Shown here in pieces: positions 22,976 through 31,243 of a stretch of 36,999 nt of DNA. The position numbers were made by a program, and so were the translations under genes. This DNA comes from Oscillospiraceae bacterium. GTDB taxonomy: Bacteria; Bacillota; Clostridia; Oscillospirales; QAMX01. Position 1 is the first letter of the stretch, and each line of letters starts with the position of its first letter. The stretch lies in NCBI GenBank assembly GCA_015067715.1, contig SVLY01000022.1, positions 1 to 36,999 on the forward strand, given 5' to 3'. The notes below the pieces were generated by a model. The model did no database searches, was not told where the DNA came from, and worked only from the letters and a program-made list of their open reading frames with translations.

Positions 22976-23905
22976 TTAATCCAGATAGATGGGGTTTGTC
23001 CAGGCAAGGCGGCCGGAGCTGTCGACGACGGTGGCGCGGACGTAGGCGTAGGGGCCGCACCAGCTTGCAAGGTCGAACTCGGCGCGGGTGAGACCCTCGC
23101 CAATACGGACGACGGTGGGATGGGCGTCGGACTGCAGACGAATGCGCGCGGCGGCGGAGCATTCCACGATGACCTTTCCGTCCTCAACCCGGAAATCGTA
23201 GATCTCGGGGCCGCAGGAGGAATAGAATCGCCCCTCCTCCAGGGCCTTTAAAATGGCGTTCACGTCGTTTTCCGCCCGAACCATGACCCAGCCCCGGCAA
23301 TGGCTGTCTATGCTGTGGCCGTCGTCGGTGGCAACGCCGTAAATGCGGATGCCCTGACCCAAAAGCTCATCCCAATAGGCCGCGTCGGCATCCATGTCGC
23401 AATGGAGGGCACAGCCGGAGTTCCATATCTCCATGGCAAAATTGCCCTTCAGCTTTTCAAAATACCTTGCCGGGGTGGAGCTCCACTGGGGGTGGCAATA
23501 GACCGTCAGATTCTTTTTGGCGTGGATCTCGTCCAGATAGGGCTGGTAGGCCTCCTGGTCGGGGGCGTTGGCGGTCTCGGGACGCTCGTCCTGGGAAAAG
23601 CCGTTGCCGTCCTCCTTTTTAGGGCCGATGCAGACGGTGTGGAAACAGCGGAAGCCGATGTCACAGGGCATACGGCCGTTGTCGAACTCCATGCCCGGGA
23701 TCACGGTCACGCCGGTCTCCGGGGCGAAATTTTGGAAATTATAGATCTTGTGGTCGGTAAGTGCGAGAAAATCGTAGCCGTTTTGGGCGTGGTAGCGAAT
23801 GGTCTCTTCCGGGGAAAGTGCGCCGTCGGAACGGGTGGTATGGCAATGGAGCCCGCCCTTCAGCATTTTCCCGTTGCCTTCAAAGGCCTGTTGACGAAGG
23901 ATCAT
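22976..23905 (-). CDS. PHP-domain metal-dependent phosphoesterase
   Basis: The 309-residue protein has the polymerase-and-histidinol-phosphatase fold, a trinuclear metal site that hydrolyses phosphoesters. Metal motifs are GLHCHTTRSDG (H20, H22, D27), LALTDHK, PGMEFDN, VYCHPQW and GVATDDGHS. The tail (SDAHPTVVRIGEGLTRAEFD onward) is a beta-sandwich-like addition seen in this subgroup. There is no signal peptide. Members in sugar loci are poorly characterised; the phosphate substrate is unknown. A GTGAGG ribosome site and its own promoter precede it. It is a single-gene unit between the island and the ABC locus. Confidence 0.9.
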   Translation of the reverse strand: MILRQQAFEGNGKMLKGGLHCHTTRSDGALSPEETIRYHAQNGYDFLALTDHKIYNFQNFAPETGVTVIPGMEFDNGRMPCDIGFRCFHTVCIGPKKEDGNGFSQDERPETANAPDQEAYQPYLDEIHAKKNLTVYCHPQWSSTPARYFEKLKGNFAMEIWNSGCALHCDMDADAAYWDELLGQGIRIYGVATDDGHSIDSHCRGWVMVRAENDVNAILKALEEGRFYSSCGPEIYDFRVEDGKVIVECSAAARIRLQSDAHPTVVRIGEGLTRAEFDLASWCGPYAYVRATVVDSSGRLAWTNPIYLD

Positions 23906-23944
23906 TTATCTGACCTCACTTCCGAAAAAAGTTTTCTTTTCTGC

Positions 23945-23973
23945 ATTATACCACCCCCGACCCTTCAATGCAA
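23945..23973 (-). promoter_or_regulatory. Promoter of the PHP gene
   Basis: Minus-strand TTGCAT (23968-23973), 17 bases, TATAAT (23945-23950) with TGG before it. Confidence 0.85.
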
Positions 23974-23981
23974 GAAAAAAC

Positions 23982-26645
23982 TCAGTCCGGAGAGCTGATT
24001 ATTTCCGTGGGGCTCTTTCTCATTATCTGCAGTGCGGGCACGAAGACCGTTGCCACGGCCAGCACCACCGTGCCAAGACAGGCAAGCCCAAGTGCAGGGC
24101 CAAGGGCGGGATAGCGCCAGTTTTCCTCCATAAGGGGAAGCAGAACCCTGCAGGCAACAAGTCCCACCCCACAGGCACCAAGGCCGATGGCGGCAGACTC
24201 GGCGGTGAGCATGAGGATTATCTGTCCCTTGGTCATACCGATGCTCCGCAGAAGTCCAAGGCTGTGGCTTCGGCTGTGTATGCGCACGGAAGCTGTGTTC
24301 ACAAGCCCCAGCGTTCCCAAAGACACGAGGCATACCACAACCATGCCCACGATGCCGGTGATAAGCTGTTTGTTCTGTTGCTCTGCACGGTTGACCTCGG
24401 TGAGGGTCTTTGTGTGGACGGAGGGATAGTTTTCCTCAATCCAGGACAAAACGGCCTTCTCCCCGTCCTCTATCTCCACGTCTGCGGGAAAATAGACGCT
24501 TGAGTTCCGTATGGTGTGGGGCGCGCCAATGGCGTTGAGAGTGCCCGCTCCGACGTAGAGCCCAAAGACCTGCCCCGGCATTCCGTAGGCAGAGAGCCCT
24601 TCCTTCACGGTTGCGCCCACGGTAACCTCACGGCGGACAAGGTGGGCCTGCCCGTTAAGGTCAATATCCACCCAGGTAAGGGCAAGCTTATCCCCGGCCG
24701 TCCAGCTTGTGTTCTGAAACACCGTGCCGTCCATATATTCCGAGTCGGTCCCGCTTCCCAGGATCCGGAAGCTCTGACCGTAGGGATAGTTTGAATAGTC
24801 CGCTTCGTAATTGGGAACGGTGAGCACAACCTCGTCTCCCCGGCTTATGGCGTCCACGTCTATCCTGCCGGAAATAACGTTTGCACTCAGACGGGAGAGA
24901 AGCTCGTCGCTGACGGAGAAGATATAGGTCTCAAGAAGATATTCGTCCTTCTCAAAGCCCCGGGAGACCTGGTCGGAGAGATAGGGATATTTTCCCGAGG
25001 GCAGGCCGACAATATCCTCTGCGCCATCCATGTTTCCCTCGGGTACGGGAAGCTTTTCGCTCTCGTAGATGAAAAACCCGTTGAGATAATCGTCGAAATC
25101 CCCGGCCTTCACGGCAACGGCAAACCGGGGCTCGATATAGCTCCATGTGCAGGCGGTCTCAAGCTCGGAGACCAGGCGTTCGGGGAGCTCCCGGGGCAGG
25201 GAGAGGTGACGGGTGAGGGCGCGGTAGTTCACGTAAAAGGGCGCTCTGTGCATTTCAAGCTCTTCGCCCTCGTAGGAGATGCCGGTGCTCTCCGGAGATA
25301 TCTTCACGTCCGGCACGGCGTAGCCCGTGTCCGAGACCATCCCGGTGATCAGCACGGCGCTTCCGCAGAGCAGTATCACAAGAGAAAACGAAAGCGCCGT
25401 GATAAGGGTCCTGCCGCCGGAGAGCATCAGGTTCACTCCCGTGAGCCCAAGGGTGCCGAGAGGACGTCCGATGCCCTTTTTCCGTCTTTTGTGTCCCAGG
25501 GCGGGTCTTGCGGCTACGATGGGCGGCTGTTTTCCGGCGCGGAAGGCCGGGATAAGCGTGGAGAGCACCACGCACAGCGAGCATATCGCCACGGCAAGGG
25601 GAATCGGCCAGGCCGCAAAGTGCCAGATCACCTCAGCCCCGTAAAACAGGCCGAATATCCTCACCGCAAAAAACGAAATGCCGACTCCCAGCGCCGTGCC
25701 GGCAGGAAGACCCAGCCCCAGAAGAATAAGTCCTTCGGCACAGATAACGGACATGGCCTGTTTTTTCGTCGCGCCGATACAGCGCAAAAGTGACATCTGT
25801 CTTTGGCGCTTGTCAACGGACATGAGAAAGCCGTTCAGCATGACCGTTGCGGTGCAAACCGCAATGATCCCGCCCACAAGGCCGATGGTGCCAAGGGTGA
25901 TGCCCACCTCTTCGGAGAAGAAAAATCCCCCCGTGGCGTAGCCTCCGGGATAGGCGTCGGTGTTCAGATGCTCCCCTGCCGCAGGGGGCAGACAGGGGCC
26001 CAGAGTCCAGAAGTCCTCCGTATCCGAGTCAAGCAGATAGACCGTGTCAATGGGCGTTCCCCCGGAAAAGACCAGGACAGAGGGAAAAAGGACTTTTTCG
26101 CTGCCGGGATCTATGGCGTTGTGCTTGACTGCGGAATAGTTTTCCGCAATTCCGCAGACGGTGAGAGCCAGCGTTTCTCCGTTTGAGAGCTCAAGCTCAA
26201 CCCTGTCCCCAGGGGCGATGGATTCCAGACCAAGCTGACTTGCCATGCACGCCTCAAAAACCGCCTCTCCCGGCGCCTGCGGCATATTTCCGGAGATAAG
26301 GCGAAGGTTCAAAAGGGAGACCGCGGTGCCGTCCGCCCGGCCTGTCAGGTGGAGCTTGCCGTCCACGCCGGCAAAGGCGGCGTAGGTTTCCACCCGGCCC
26401 ATATCCGTCCAGACGGAATGAAGCTCCCCAAGGTTTTCCATGTCCGTCTCCACGCCCCATACGGCGGCCTTATAGGAGCCGTAGGTGTTTTTGCGGGCAA
26501 GCTCGGCGGTGTGGATGGCGCCGGAGCCCACCAGGCACATACACACCAGAAAAGCCGCCGAGAGCACCACCGTGCCAAGGAGCAGAGCGGAGCTTCTGAC
26601 CTGTTTTTTCAGAAAGCCCCATCCAAGGGCAAAGGCCGTTTTCAT
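23982..26645 (-). CDS. ABC transporter permease with two FtsX domains
   Basis: The 887-residue protein has an N-terminal membrane helix (SSALLLGTVVLSAAFLVCMC), a first extracytoplasmic domain (about 50-235), and a first FtsX unit with about three helices (about 245-365). A further helix (ALSFSLVILLCGSAVLI), a large second extracytoplasmic domain (about 430-745) and a C-terminal FtsX unit follow (TGIVGMVVVCLVSLGTLGLV onward, with SLGLLRSIGMTKGQI). The motif SLLRCIGATKKQ in the first unit and LLRSIGMTKGQ in the second are FtsX signatures. Such permeases move lipoproteins, peptides or antimicrobials using force rather than a channel. Its ATG overlaps the ATPase stop (26642-26645), so the two are coupled. 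Confidence 0.93.
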   Translation of the reverse strand: MKTAFALGWGFLKKQVRSSALLLGTVVLSAAFLVCMCLVGSGAIHTAELARKNTYGSYKAAVWGVETDMENLGELHSVWTDMGRVETYAAFAGVDGKLHLTGRADGTAVSLLNLRLISGNMPQAPGEAVFEACMASQLGLESIAPGDRVELELSNGETLALTVCGIAENYSAVKHNAIDPGSEKVLFPSVLVFSGGTPIDTVYLLDSDTEDFWTLGPCLPPAAGEHLNTDAYPGGYATGGFFFSEEVGITLGTIGLVGGIIAVCTATVMLNGFLMSVDKRQRQMSLLRCIGATKKQAMSVICAEGLILLGLGLPAGTALGVGISFFAVRIFGLFYGAEVIWHFAAWPIPLAVAICSLCVVLSTLIPAFRAGKQPPIVAARPALGHKRRKKGIGRPLGTLGLTGVNLMLSGGRTLITALSFSLVILLCGSAVLITGMVSDTGYAVPDVKISPESTGISYEGEELEMHRAPFYVNYRALTRHLSLPRELPERLVSELETACTWSYIEPRFAVAVKAGDFDDYLNGFFIYESEKLPVPEGNMDGAEDIVGLPSGKYPYLSDQVSRGFEKDEYLLETYIFSVSDELLSRLSANVISGRIDVDAISRGDEVVLTVPNYEADYSNYPYGQSFRILGSGTDSEYMDGTVFQNTSWTAGDKLALTWVDIDLNGQAHLVRREVTVGATVKEGLSAYGMPGQVFGLYVGAGTLNAIGAPHTIRNSSVYFPADVEIEDGEKAVLSWIEENYPSVHTKTLTEVNRAEQQNKQLITGIVGMVVVCLVSLGTLGLVNTASVRIHSRSHSLGLLRSIGMTKGQIILMLTAESAAIGLGACGVGLVACRVLLPLMEENWRYPALGPALGLACLGTVVLAVATVFVPALQIMRKSPTEIISSPD

Positions 26646-27337
26646 TTTTCTCCCTCCCTTTCGGCGGTGTCCTGAACAATGGCGCCGTCCTCAAGGGTGA
26701 TTATTCTGTCCGCACCCTCGGCAATGGTGCGGTCGTGGGTGACCATGATAAGAGTCTGGTCGAAAAGCCTGCGGGATGCGTGGAGAAGCTCAAGCACCTC
26801 TGCGCCGCTCTTTCCGTCCAGATTGCCCGTGGGCTCGTCGGCAAGGATTATGGCAGGCTTTGTGATAAGTGCGCGGGCTATGGCGACCCTTTGCTGCTGT
26901 CCGCCGGAAAGCTCCAAAGCGTAGTGGGAAAGGCGGTTTTCCAGGCCGAGAAGCTCTGTGACCTCTTTGAAATAGGCCTCGTCCACAGGCCGGCGGTCAA
27001 GGCTCAGGGGCAGAAGAATGTTCTGCCGGGCGGTGAGCTCGGGCATGAGGTTGTAGCTTTGGAACACGAAGCCTATCCTCCGGCGGCGAAACACAGTGCG
27101 CGCCTTGTCGCTTCCGCTGTGAAGGCTGTGACCCTCTATAAAAACGTCCCCCTCCGTGGGGCGGTCAAGTCCCCCAAGCAGGTGCATCAGCGTGGATTTT
27201 CCGGAGCCCGAGCGCCCCACAACGGCGGTAAAGCTTCCCCGTTCAAAGCGGATATCACAGGGCAAAAGCGCCCTTACTGCGTTTTCTCCCGAGCCGTAGG
27301 TCTTTGAAAGACCCCGGGTCTCAACGATTGGCATCAT
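26642..27337 (-). CDS. ABC transporter ATP-binding protein (MacB/LolD type)
   Basis: The 231-residue protein has Walker A GRSGSGKST, Q-loop FVFQSYNLMPELTA, signature LSGGQQQR, Walker B ILADEPTG and the switch MVTHD. The spacing and ATPase-only length fit LolD/MacB/BceA-type partners of FtsX permeases. The start is the first of two ATGs, eleven bases after AAGGAGG. It overlaps the permease by four bases. It lies 71 bases after the histidine kinase, so RR, HK, ATPase and permease form one locus. By analogy such modules detect and remove membrane-active peptides, but the target is not readable here. Confidence 0.95.
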   Translation of the reverse strand: MMPIVETRGLSKTYGSGENAVRALLPCDIRFERGSFTAVVGRSGSGKSTLMHLLGGLDRPTEGDVFIEGHSLHSGSDKARTVFRRRRIGFVFQSYNLMPELTARQNILLPLSLDRRPVDEAYFKEVTELLGLENRLSHYALELSGGQQQRVAIARALITKPAIILADEPTGNLDGKSGAEVLELLHASRRLFDQTLIMVTHDRTIAEGADRIITLEDGAIVQDTAEREGEK

Positions 27338-27408
27338 GGTTTTTTATTCCTCCTTGCAAAACCGATCTTACAGGAAAAATGATACCCCCATTTTCCTCTC
27401 GGGTCAAC

Positions 27409-28323
27409 TTAAGATGCCGTAATGTAAGGCTCGGCGCAGTCGTTTTTGGGAAGGGAGAGCACGAGAGCAACCCCTTTTTCGGTATTTTCGGCTCTGACGT
27501 CCCCCTTGTGGAGCCGGGCGACCGCCCGGGCAAGGGGCAGTCCGAGTCCAAAGCCCCGGCCGTCCGGCTCGGCGCGGTAAAACCGCTCGAACATATGGGA
27601 AAGCACCTCGGGGGAAAGGCTTCCGGGGTTTATTATGCGGAATATCACCGTGCGCTCCGCTGTCTGGGCAGATATCTCTACCTCTCCGGAGGAATATCGC
27701 AAAGCGTTTGAGAGCAGATTCACAAGCACCTGGGTAAGCCATTTTTCGTCGCCCCGGAGCCACAGGTCGTCCGGTATGGCGATCTTGACGATCCGTCCGC
27801 CGCCCCACTCTCCAAGGGCGATCTGACAGGCGTTTTCTCCAAGCTCCCGGGCAGAGAGCCGGGCGTACCGCAGGGCTATGCCGTTTTCCACCCGGGAAAG
27901 CTCCAAAAGCGCCCGGACGAGCCCCTCTATCCGCCCGGCAAGCTCCGTTGCGGAGGCGAGCTTTTGGAGTCTGGCCGGGTCGCTCTCACCACGGGAGAGG
28001 AGCTCAAGGTAGGAAACTATCCCCGCAAGGGGAGTTTTTATCTGGTGGGAGATGCCGTCCGTAAATTTCCGCAGGGTCTGTTTTTCGGTCTCAAGGCGGT
28101 GAGCCTCCCTTTGGCTTCGCAGGACCGCCAGCTCAAGCTGGCTGGCAAGTAGCCCGTAAGGCCCCTCACGGCACACCTGGGAGAGCATCGTTCCCTCTCC
28201 CCGAACCACGGACTCAAGGTCGGCGCTGAGTCTTCGCACCCGCCTTTTGGTTATCACAGAGTGAATCAGTATTCCCGCCCCGATCCCAAGGGCGAAAAAT
28301 ACCGCGCACAGTACCTTCGTCAC
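27409..28323 (-). CDS. Sensor histidine kinase
   Basis: The 304-residue protein starts at GTG 28323, whose bases overlap the regulator stop (GTGA). One membrane helix (VLCAVFFALGIGAGILIHSV) is followed by a linker and the dimerisation domain with H93 in DGISHQIKTPLAG. An HATPase_c domain follows with N-box LVNLLSNALRYS and G-box GRGFGLGLPLARA. With no extracytoplasmic domain of note, it probably senses through the membrane or through the ABC permease, as in Bce-type systems, although those kinases usually have two helices. A longer frame upstream would run through the regulator gene and is rejected. Confidence 0.93.
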   Translation of the reverse strand: MTKVLCAVFFALGIGAGILIHSVITKRRVRRLSADLESVVRGEGTMLSQVCREGPYGLLASQLELAVLRSQREAHRLETEKQTLRKFTDGISHQIKTPLAGIVSYLELLSRGESDPARLQKLASATELAGRIEGLVRALLELSRVENGIALRYARLSARELGENACQIALGEWGGGRIVKIAIPDDLWLRGDEKWLTQVLVNLLSNALRYSSGEVEISAQTAERTVIFRIINPGSLSPEVLSHMFERFYRAEPDGRGFGLGLPLARAVARLHKGDVRAENTEKGVALVLSLPKNDCAEPYITAS

Positions 28324-28994
28324 AGCCTGTCCACCTCCAGCACGTAGCCCTCGCCCCGCACCGTCCGCAAAGCGGCGGCGGCAGGCCCCAGCTTTGAGCG
28401 CAGGCGGCTCACGTGGACACAAAGGGCGTTTTCGTCCACGTAGGGGCTGTCCAGCGCCCACAGAGCGTGAACGAGGCTCTCCCTGTCCACAGGCTCTCCC
28501 GGGGTTCCGGCGAGCTCCCAGAGTATTACAAATTCAGAAGGGGTGAGATTTACATCTGTCCCGGAAAGGCGGCAGGTCTTTTCCTCAAGGTCAAGGGTCA
28601 TATTTCCCACCTCTTTCCTTCGCGAGCTGTCCGAGCTGCGGCGCAAAAGCGCGGCCATACGGGACAGGAGCACCCGGAAGCTGAAGGGCTTTTCAACGTA
28701 GTCGTCCGCCCCGGCCTCAAAGCCGAAGACCACGTCCTCTTCAGAGGCACAGCAGGTGAGCAGTATCACCGGGAGCTTTGGATAGCTTTTGCGTATCCGG
28801 CGGCAAAGGTCGAACCCGGAGCCGTCGGGCAAAAGCACGTCCAGCACCGCAAGATCCGGAAAATGCGCCCGAAGCTCCCTCTCCGCCCCGGCAGCGTTTT
28901 CTGAGACCGAAACGCTGTAGCCCTCTGCCCGCAAAAGCTCGGATATATTGTTTCTGAGGTGAACGTCGTCCTCACAGAGCAAAACGTGTGGCAT
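28320..28994 (-). CDS. OmpR/PhoB-family response regulator
   Basis: The 224-residue protein has a receiver domain (HVLLCEDD acidic pair, phospho-acceptor D52 in LAVLDVLLPDG, switch LLTCCAS, Lys in YVEKPFS) and a winged-helix DNA-binding domain (VNLTPSEFVILWELAGTPGE, recognition part ENALCVHVSRLRSKLG, wing RTVRGEGYVLEV). The start at 28994 has GGGAGG upstream; a longer in-frame start at 29042 would overlap the promoter. It is the first gene of the RR-HK-ABC locus and most likely controls it, perhaps through the palindrome at 29067-29092. Confidence 0.94.
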   Translation of the reverse strand: MPHVLLCEDDVHLRNNISELLRAEGYSVSVSENAAGAERELRAHFPDLAVLDVLLPDGSGFDLCRRIRKSYPKLPVILLTCCASEEDVVFGFEAGADDYVEKPFSFRVLLSRMAALLRRSSDSSRRKEVGNMTLDLEEKTCRLSGTDVNLTPSEFVILWELAGTPGEPVDRESLVHALWALDSPYVDENALCVHVSRLRSKLGPAAAALRTVRGEGYVLEVDRL

Positions 28995-29030
28995 TTCTTT
29001 TTTCCTCCCACGGGGTAATATCCTGCCTAT

Positions 29031-29092
29031 ATTATACCACATTCCGCCACGTAAAAAGAACCGGAACGAAGCTTAAGTTTCCGTAAGCTTCG
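29031..29092 (-). promoter_or_regulatory. Promoter and upstream palindrome of the two-component/ABC locus
   Basis: Minus-strand TGGTATAAT gives an extended -10 (29031-29036); the -35 position (29054-29059, TCTTTT) is poor. Just upstream lies a perfect palindrome, CGAAGCTTA (29067-29075) N8 TAAGCTTCG (29084-29092). A weak -35 with an adjacent repeat is the usual layout of an activator-dependent promoter. Confidence 0.6.
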
Positions 29093-29118
29093 CTCCGTAC
29101 GGGGATATTCACAGCAAA

Positions 29119-29156
29119 AAACACATCCCGGAAAACGGTCCTGTCGGGATGTGTTT
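29119..29156 (-). terminator. Terminator of the MFS gene
   Basis: AAACACATCCCG (29119-29130) pairs with CGGGATGTGTTT (29145-29156). On the minus strand TTT runs follow. Confidence 0.85.
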
Positions 29157-29163
29157 GTTTTTT

Positions 29164-30498
29164 TCACTTTGCGAGCTTAAGCTCTGCTTTGTGGAATCTC
29201 CGGGCGAGAAGGGCAACGACGACGCAGGCGATAGCGTGGCCGGCCATGAGCAGGGGGACGGAGGTGAATTCGTGACCCAAAACCACCAGCGAGCTCTCGC
29301 CCATGAGACCAACGAAGCCCGTGCCCAGCATCATGGCCACGAAGTTTGCAAGGTTTGCGGCCATCTGGTAGAATGAGACGAAATTGTCCCTGTCCTCACG
29401 GGGCATATAGAGCAGGTGAAGGTTTGCGGCTGTCACGTTCTGACCCACGCCGATAAAGTGCTGCAGGATCCGCAGCGCCGGGAAGAGCCAGATGCTGTTC
29501 TTATAGTTTATGAACAGGAACATGATATATGTGACCGTGAGCATGAGGGAAGACAGTGAAAACACGGGCACCCAGCCCTTGCGTCGGATGAGCTTCTGCC
29601 AGAAGCCGGAAAAGGCAATGAAAAACACGGCGTAAAGGGCGTTTATGCCGTATATCATGGTGTAGGTCACCTGAGTGTCGCTGAGGATATAGGCGTTCTG
29701 AACGGAGCTTGAGAGGTTCATGTAAACGCAATAGCCGCAGTAAAGGCCGATGGCGCCCAGGAACATTTTGTTTTTGAGGGGCTTACGGATAACGTCGGCA
29801 AGGCGCTGTTTTTTCTCGCTTCGGGGATAGGGATATTCCTTGGGCAGGGCGAGGGCAAGGCAGTCGATAAGGGCAAAGACGAATGCGATAACGCGCACGA
29901 GGATGAGCACAGTGTGCTCCTGGGGCTTGCCCACGAAATAGTCCGCGCCGATGCTGACCAGAACGATCATAATTCCGCCCACGAGGGCAGACAAAAACTG
30001 GCTCTGGGTAAAATAGCCCGACCGCACCCTTTCCGGCAGAAAGTTGAAATGCCACACCGAATACCCCGGCGCGAAGAGAGAGCTTATAACGTTGGCCAGG
30101 AACATGATAAGGGCAAAGCACGCCACCTTTGCGCTTTCGCCCTTGACCACCATGGGCAATACCGTCACTCCCGCAATTGAGAGGGTGTAGTAGATCACCC
30201 TTGTTGCAAGCAGTACCCACCGACGGCGGCGGAACTTAGCCAGAACCATGGGAGAGAGCAGGGTGAAAAGTCCGGCGATATAGGGGATGAAGATTATAAT
30301 GCCGATATTGGTGAGGTTAATGCCGTATTCCAGCAGAAAAGCGCTGTAAAAAGCGCCGCCGGCCAGGTTGCCTGAAATATTGGTGACGATCCCGGAGATG
30401 ACCATACAAAGTCTTCCCCTTGCCTCGGGGCTTCCGTCGAAAAACAGTTCCCGGTACTGATCAACAATGGGCACGCGGAAAGAACGCCTTCTGCTCAT
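29164..30498 (-). CDS. Major facilitator superfamily transporter
   Basis: The 444-residue protein has about 12 hydrophobic segments, for example VTNISGNLAGGAFYSAFLLE, IGIIIFIPYIAGLFTLLSPM, FALIMFLANVISSLFAPGYS, MFLGAIGLYCGYCVYM and LLMAGHAIACVVVALLARRF. A basic loop after the third (AKFRRRRWVLLATR) fits the MFS motif A position, and the central loop (PKEYPYPRSEKKQRLADVIR) separates two six-helix halves. The substrate is unknown; in this context a sugar or sugar derivative is plausible. GGGAG precedes the ATG. It is transcribed alone from a consensus promoter. Confidence 0.88.
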   Translation of the reverse strand: MSRRRSFRVPIVDQYRELFFDGSPEARGRLCMVISGIVTNISGNLAGGAFYSAFLLEYGINLTNIGIIIFIPYIAGLFTLLSPMVLAKFRRRRWVLLATRVIYYTLSIAGVTVLPMVVKGESAKVACFALIMFLANVISSLFAPGYSVWHFNFLPERVRSGYFTQSQFLSALVGGIMIVLVSIGADYFVGKPQEHTVLILVRVIAFVFALIDCLALALPKEYPYPRSEKKQRLADVIRKPLKNKMFLGAIGLYCGYCVYMNLSSSVQNAYILSDTQVTYTMIYGINALYAVFFIAFSGFWQKLIRRKGWVPVFSLSSLMLTVTYIMFLFINYKNSIWLFPALRILQHFIGVGQNVTAANLHLLYMPREDRDNFVSFYQMAANLANFVAMMLGTGFVGLMGESSLVVLGHEFTSVPLLMAGHAIACVVVALLARRFHKAELKLAK

Positions 30499-30529
30499 AA
30501 ATCAAAACTCCCGCTGAATTTATGTCTTC

Positions 30530-30558
30530 ATTATATCGTGAGACGGGGCATATGTCAA
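30530..30558 (-). promoter_or_regulatory. Consensus promoter of the MFS gene
   Basis: Minus-strand TTGACA (30553-30558), 17 bases, TATAAT (30530-30535). Confidence 0.88.
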
Positions 30559-30589
30559 TACGAAATACTGCCCAAAACAAAGATATCAT

Positions 30590-31166
30590 CTGCCCGGGGG
30601 TATTTGCGTATCATCCCGGTTGCCCCTTCCGGCAATACCGTTTCACACATTCATCGCAGCAAAAAGCCCCCCTTGCCTAAAGGGGGGGTAGGGGGGGATT
30701 CCGTAAGCCTTCCCCGGCAACACCGTGCCAAAGGCAACGTTTTCCGGACGCCCCGGGAGGGGCGTCCCTACGGGCAAACAGATAAACCGCACACCGTAGG
30801 GCGGGGGCTTGCTCCCGCCGAAACGTTTGGGGATTCCCTACAGGCACAAAGGTTGACCAAGAGCCGTAGGGGTGAACTGAGTTCGCCTGTTTTGCGTATG
30901 CCTGTAAAGATAGGAGTACCCAAGGCTCCCTCTCCGAGGGAGCTGGATCGGCCAAAGGCCGAGACTGAGGGAGTGAATGCACCGGCGTATCATCCCGCTT
31001 GCCCTTCCCGGCAACACCGTGCCAAAGGCCGCCCTCCGTGCCCCCTCCGCCCCTGCGGGGCACCTCCCCCGAGAGGGGGAGGCTTATATTTGGGTCGATT
31101 GTTAAATCGACCCTACCGCATCTCTTCACTCTTCTCTCTTCTCTGTTCACTATTCACTCTTCTCTA
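30590..31166. repeat. Mosaic intergenic repeat region, non-coding
   Basis: About 580 bases without a credible gene. A module ending CCGGCAACACCGTGCCAAAGGC occurs at 30708-30735 and 30984-31029, with a diverged related copy at 30606-30641; the 30606 and 30984 copies open with GTATCATCCCG. Others are a purine/pyrimidine hairpin near 30665-30699, GGACGCCCCGGGAGGGGCGTCC-like dyads near 30748-30770, the GGCTCCCTC/GAGGGAGC and CGGCC/GGCCG double hairpin at 30923-30975, a GGGGCACCTCCCCC-type hairpin at 31043-31083, and a TTCACTCTTCTCT low-complexity tail at 31125-31166. Modules of the GAGGGAGC kind are widespread in intergenic DNA of gut Clostridia. Confidence 0.75.
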
Positions 31167-31196
31167 ACCCCCATGCCCCGTCCCCTGCGGACACAG

Positions 31197-31233
31197 AAAA
31201 GCTCTCTCCAAAAACACAGTGGAGAGAGCTTTT
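31197..31233. terminator. Terminator downstream of yebC
   Basis: AAAAGCTCTCTCCA (31197-31210) pairs with TGGAGAGAGCTTTT (31220-31233), a 14-bp stem that can act on either strand. Confidence 0.82.
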
Positions 31234-31243
31234 ATCTCTTAAT

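Noticed and set aside
30538-31167. Open frame of 209 codons in the mosaic repeat region
   Set aside because: It spans unrelated repeat modules and hairpins; no ribosome site or domain is seen.
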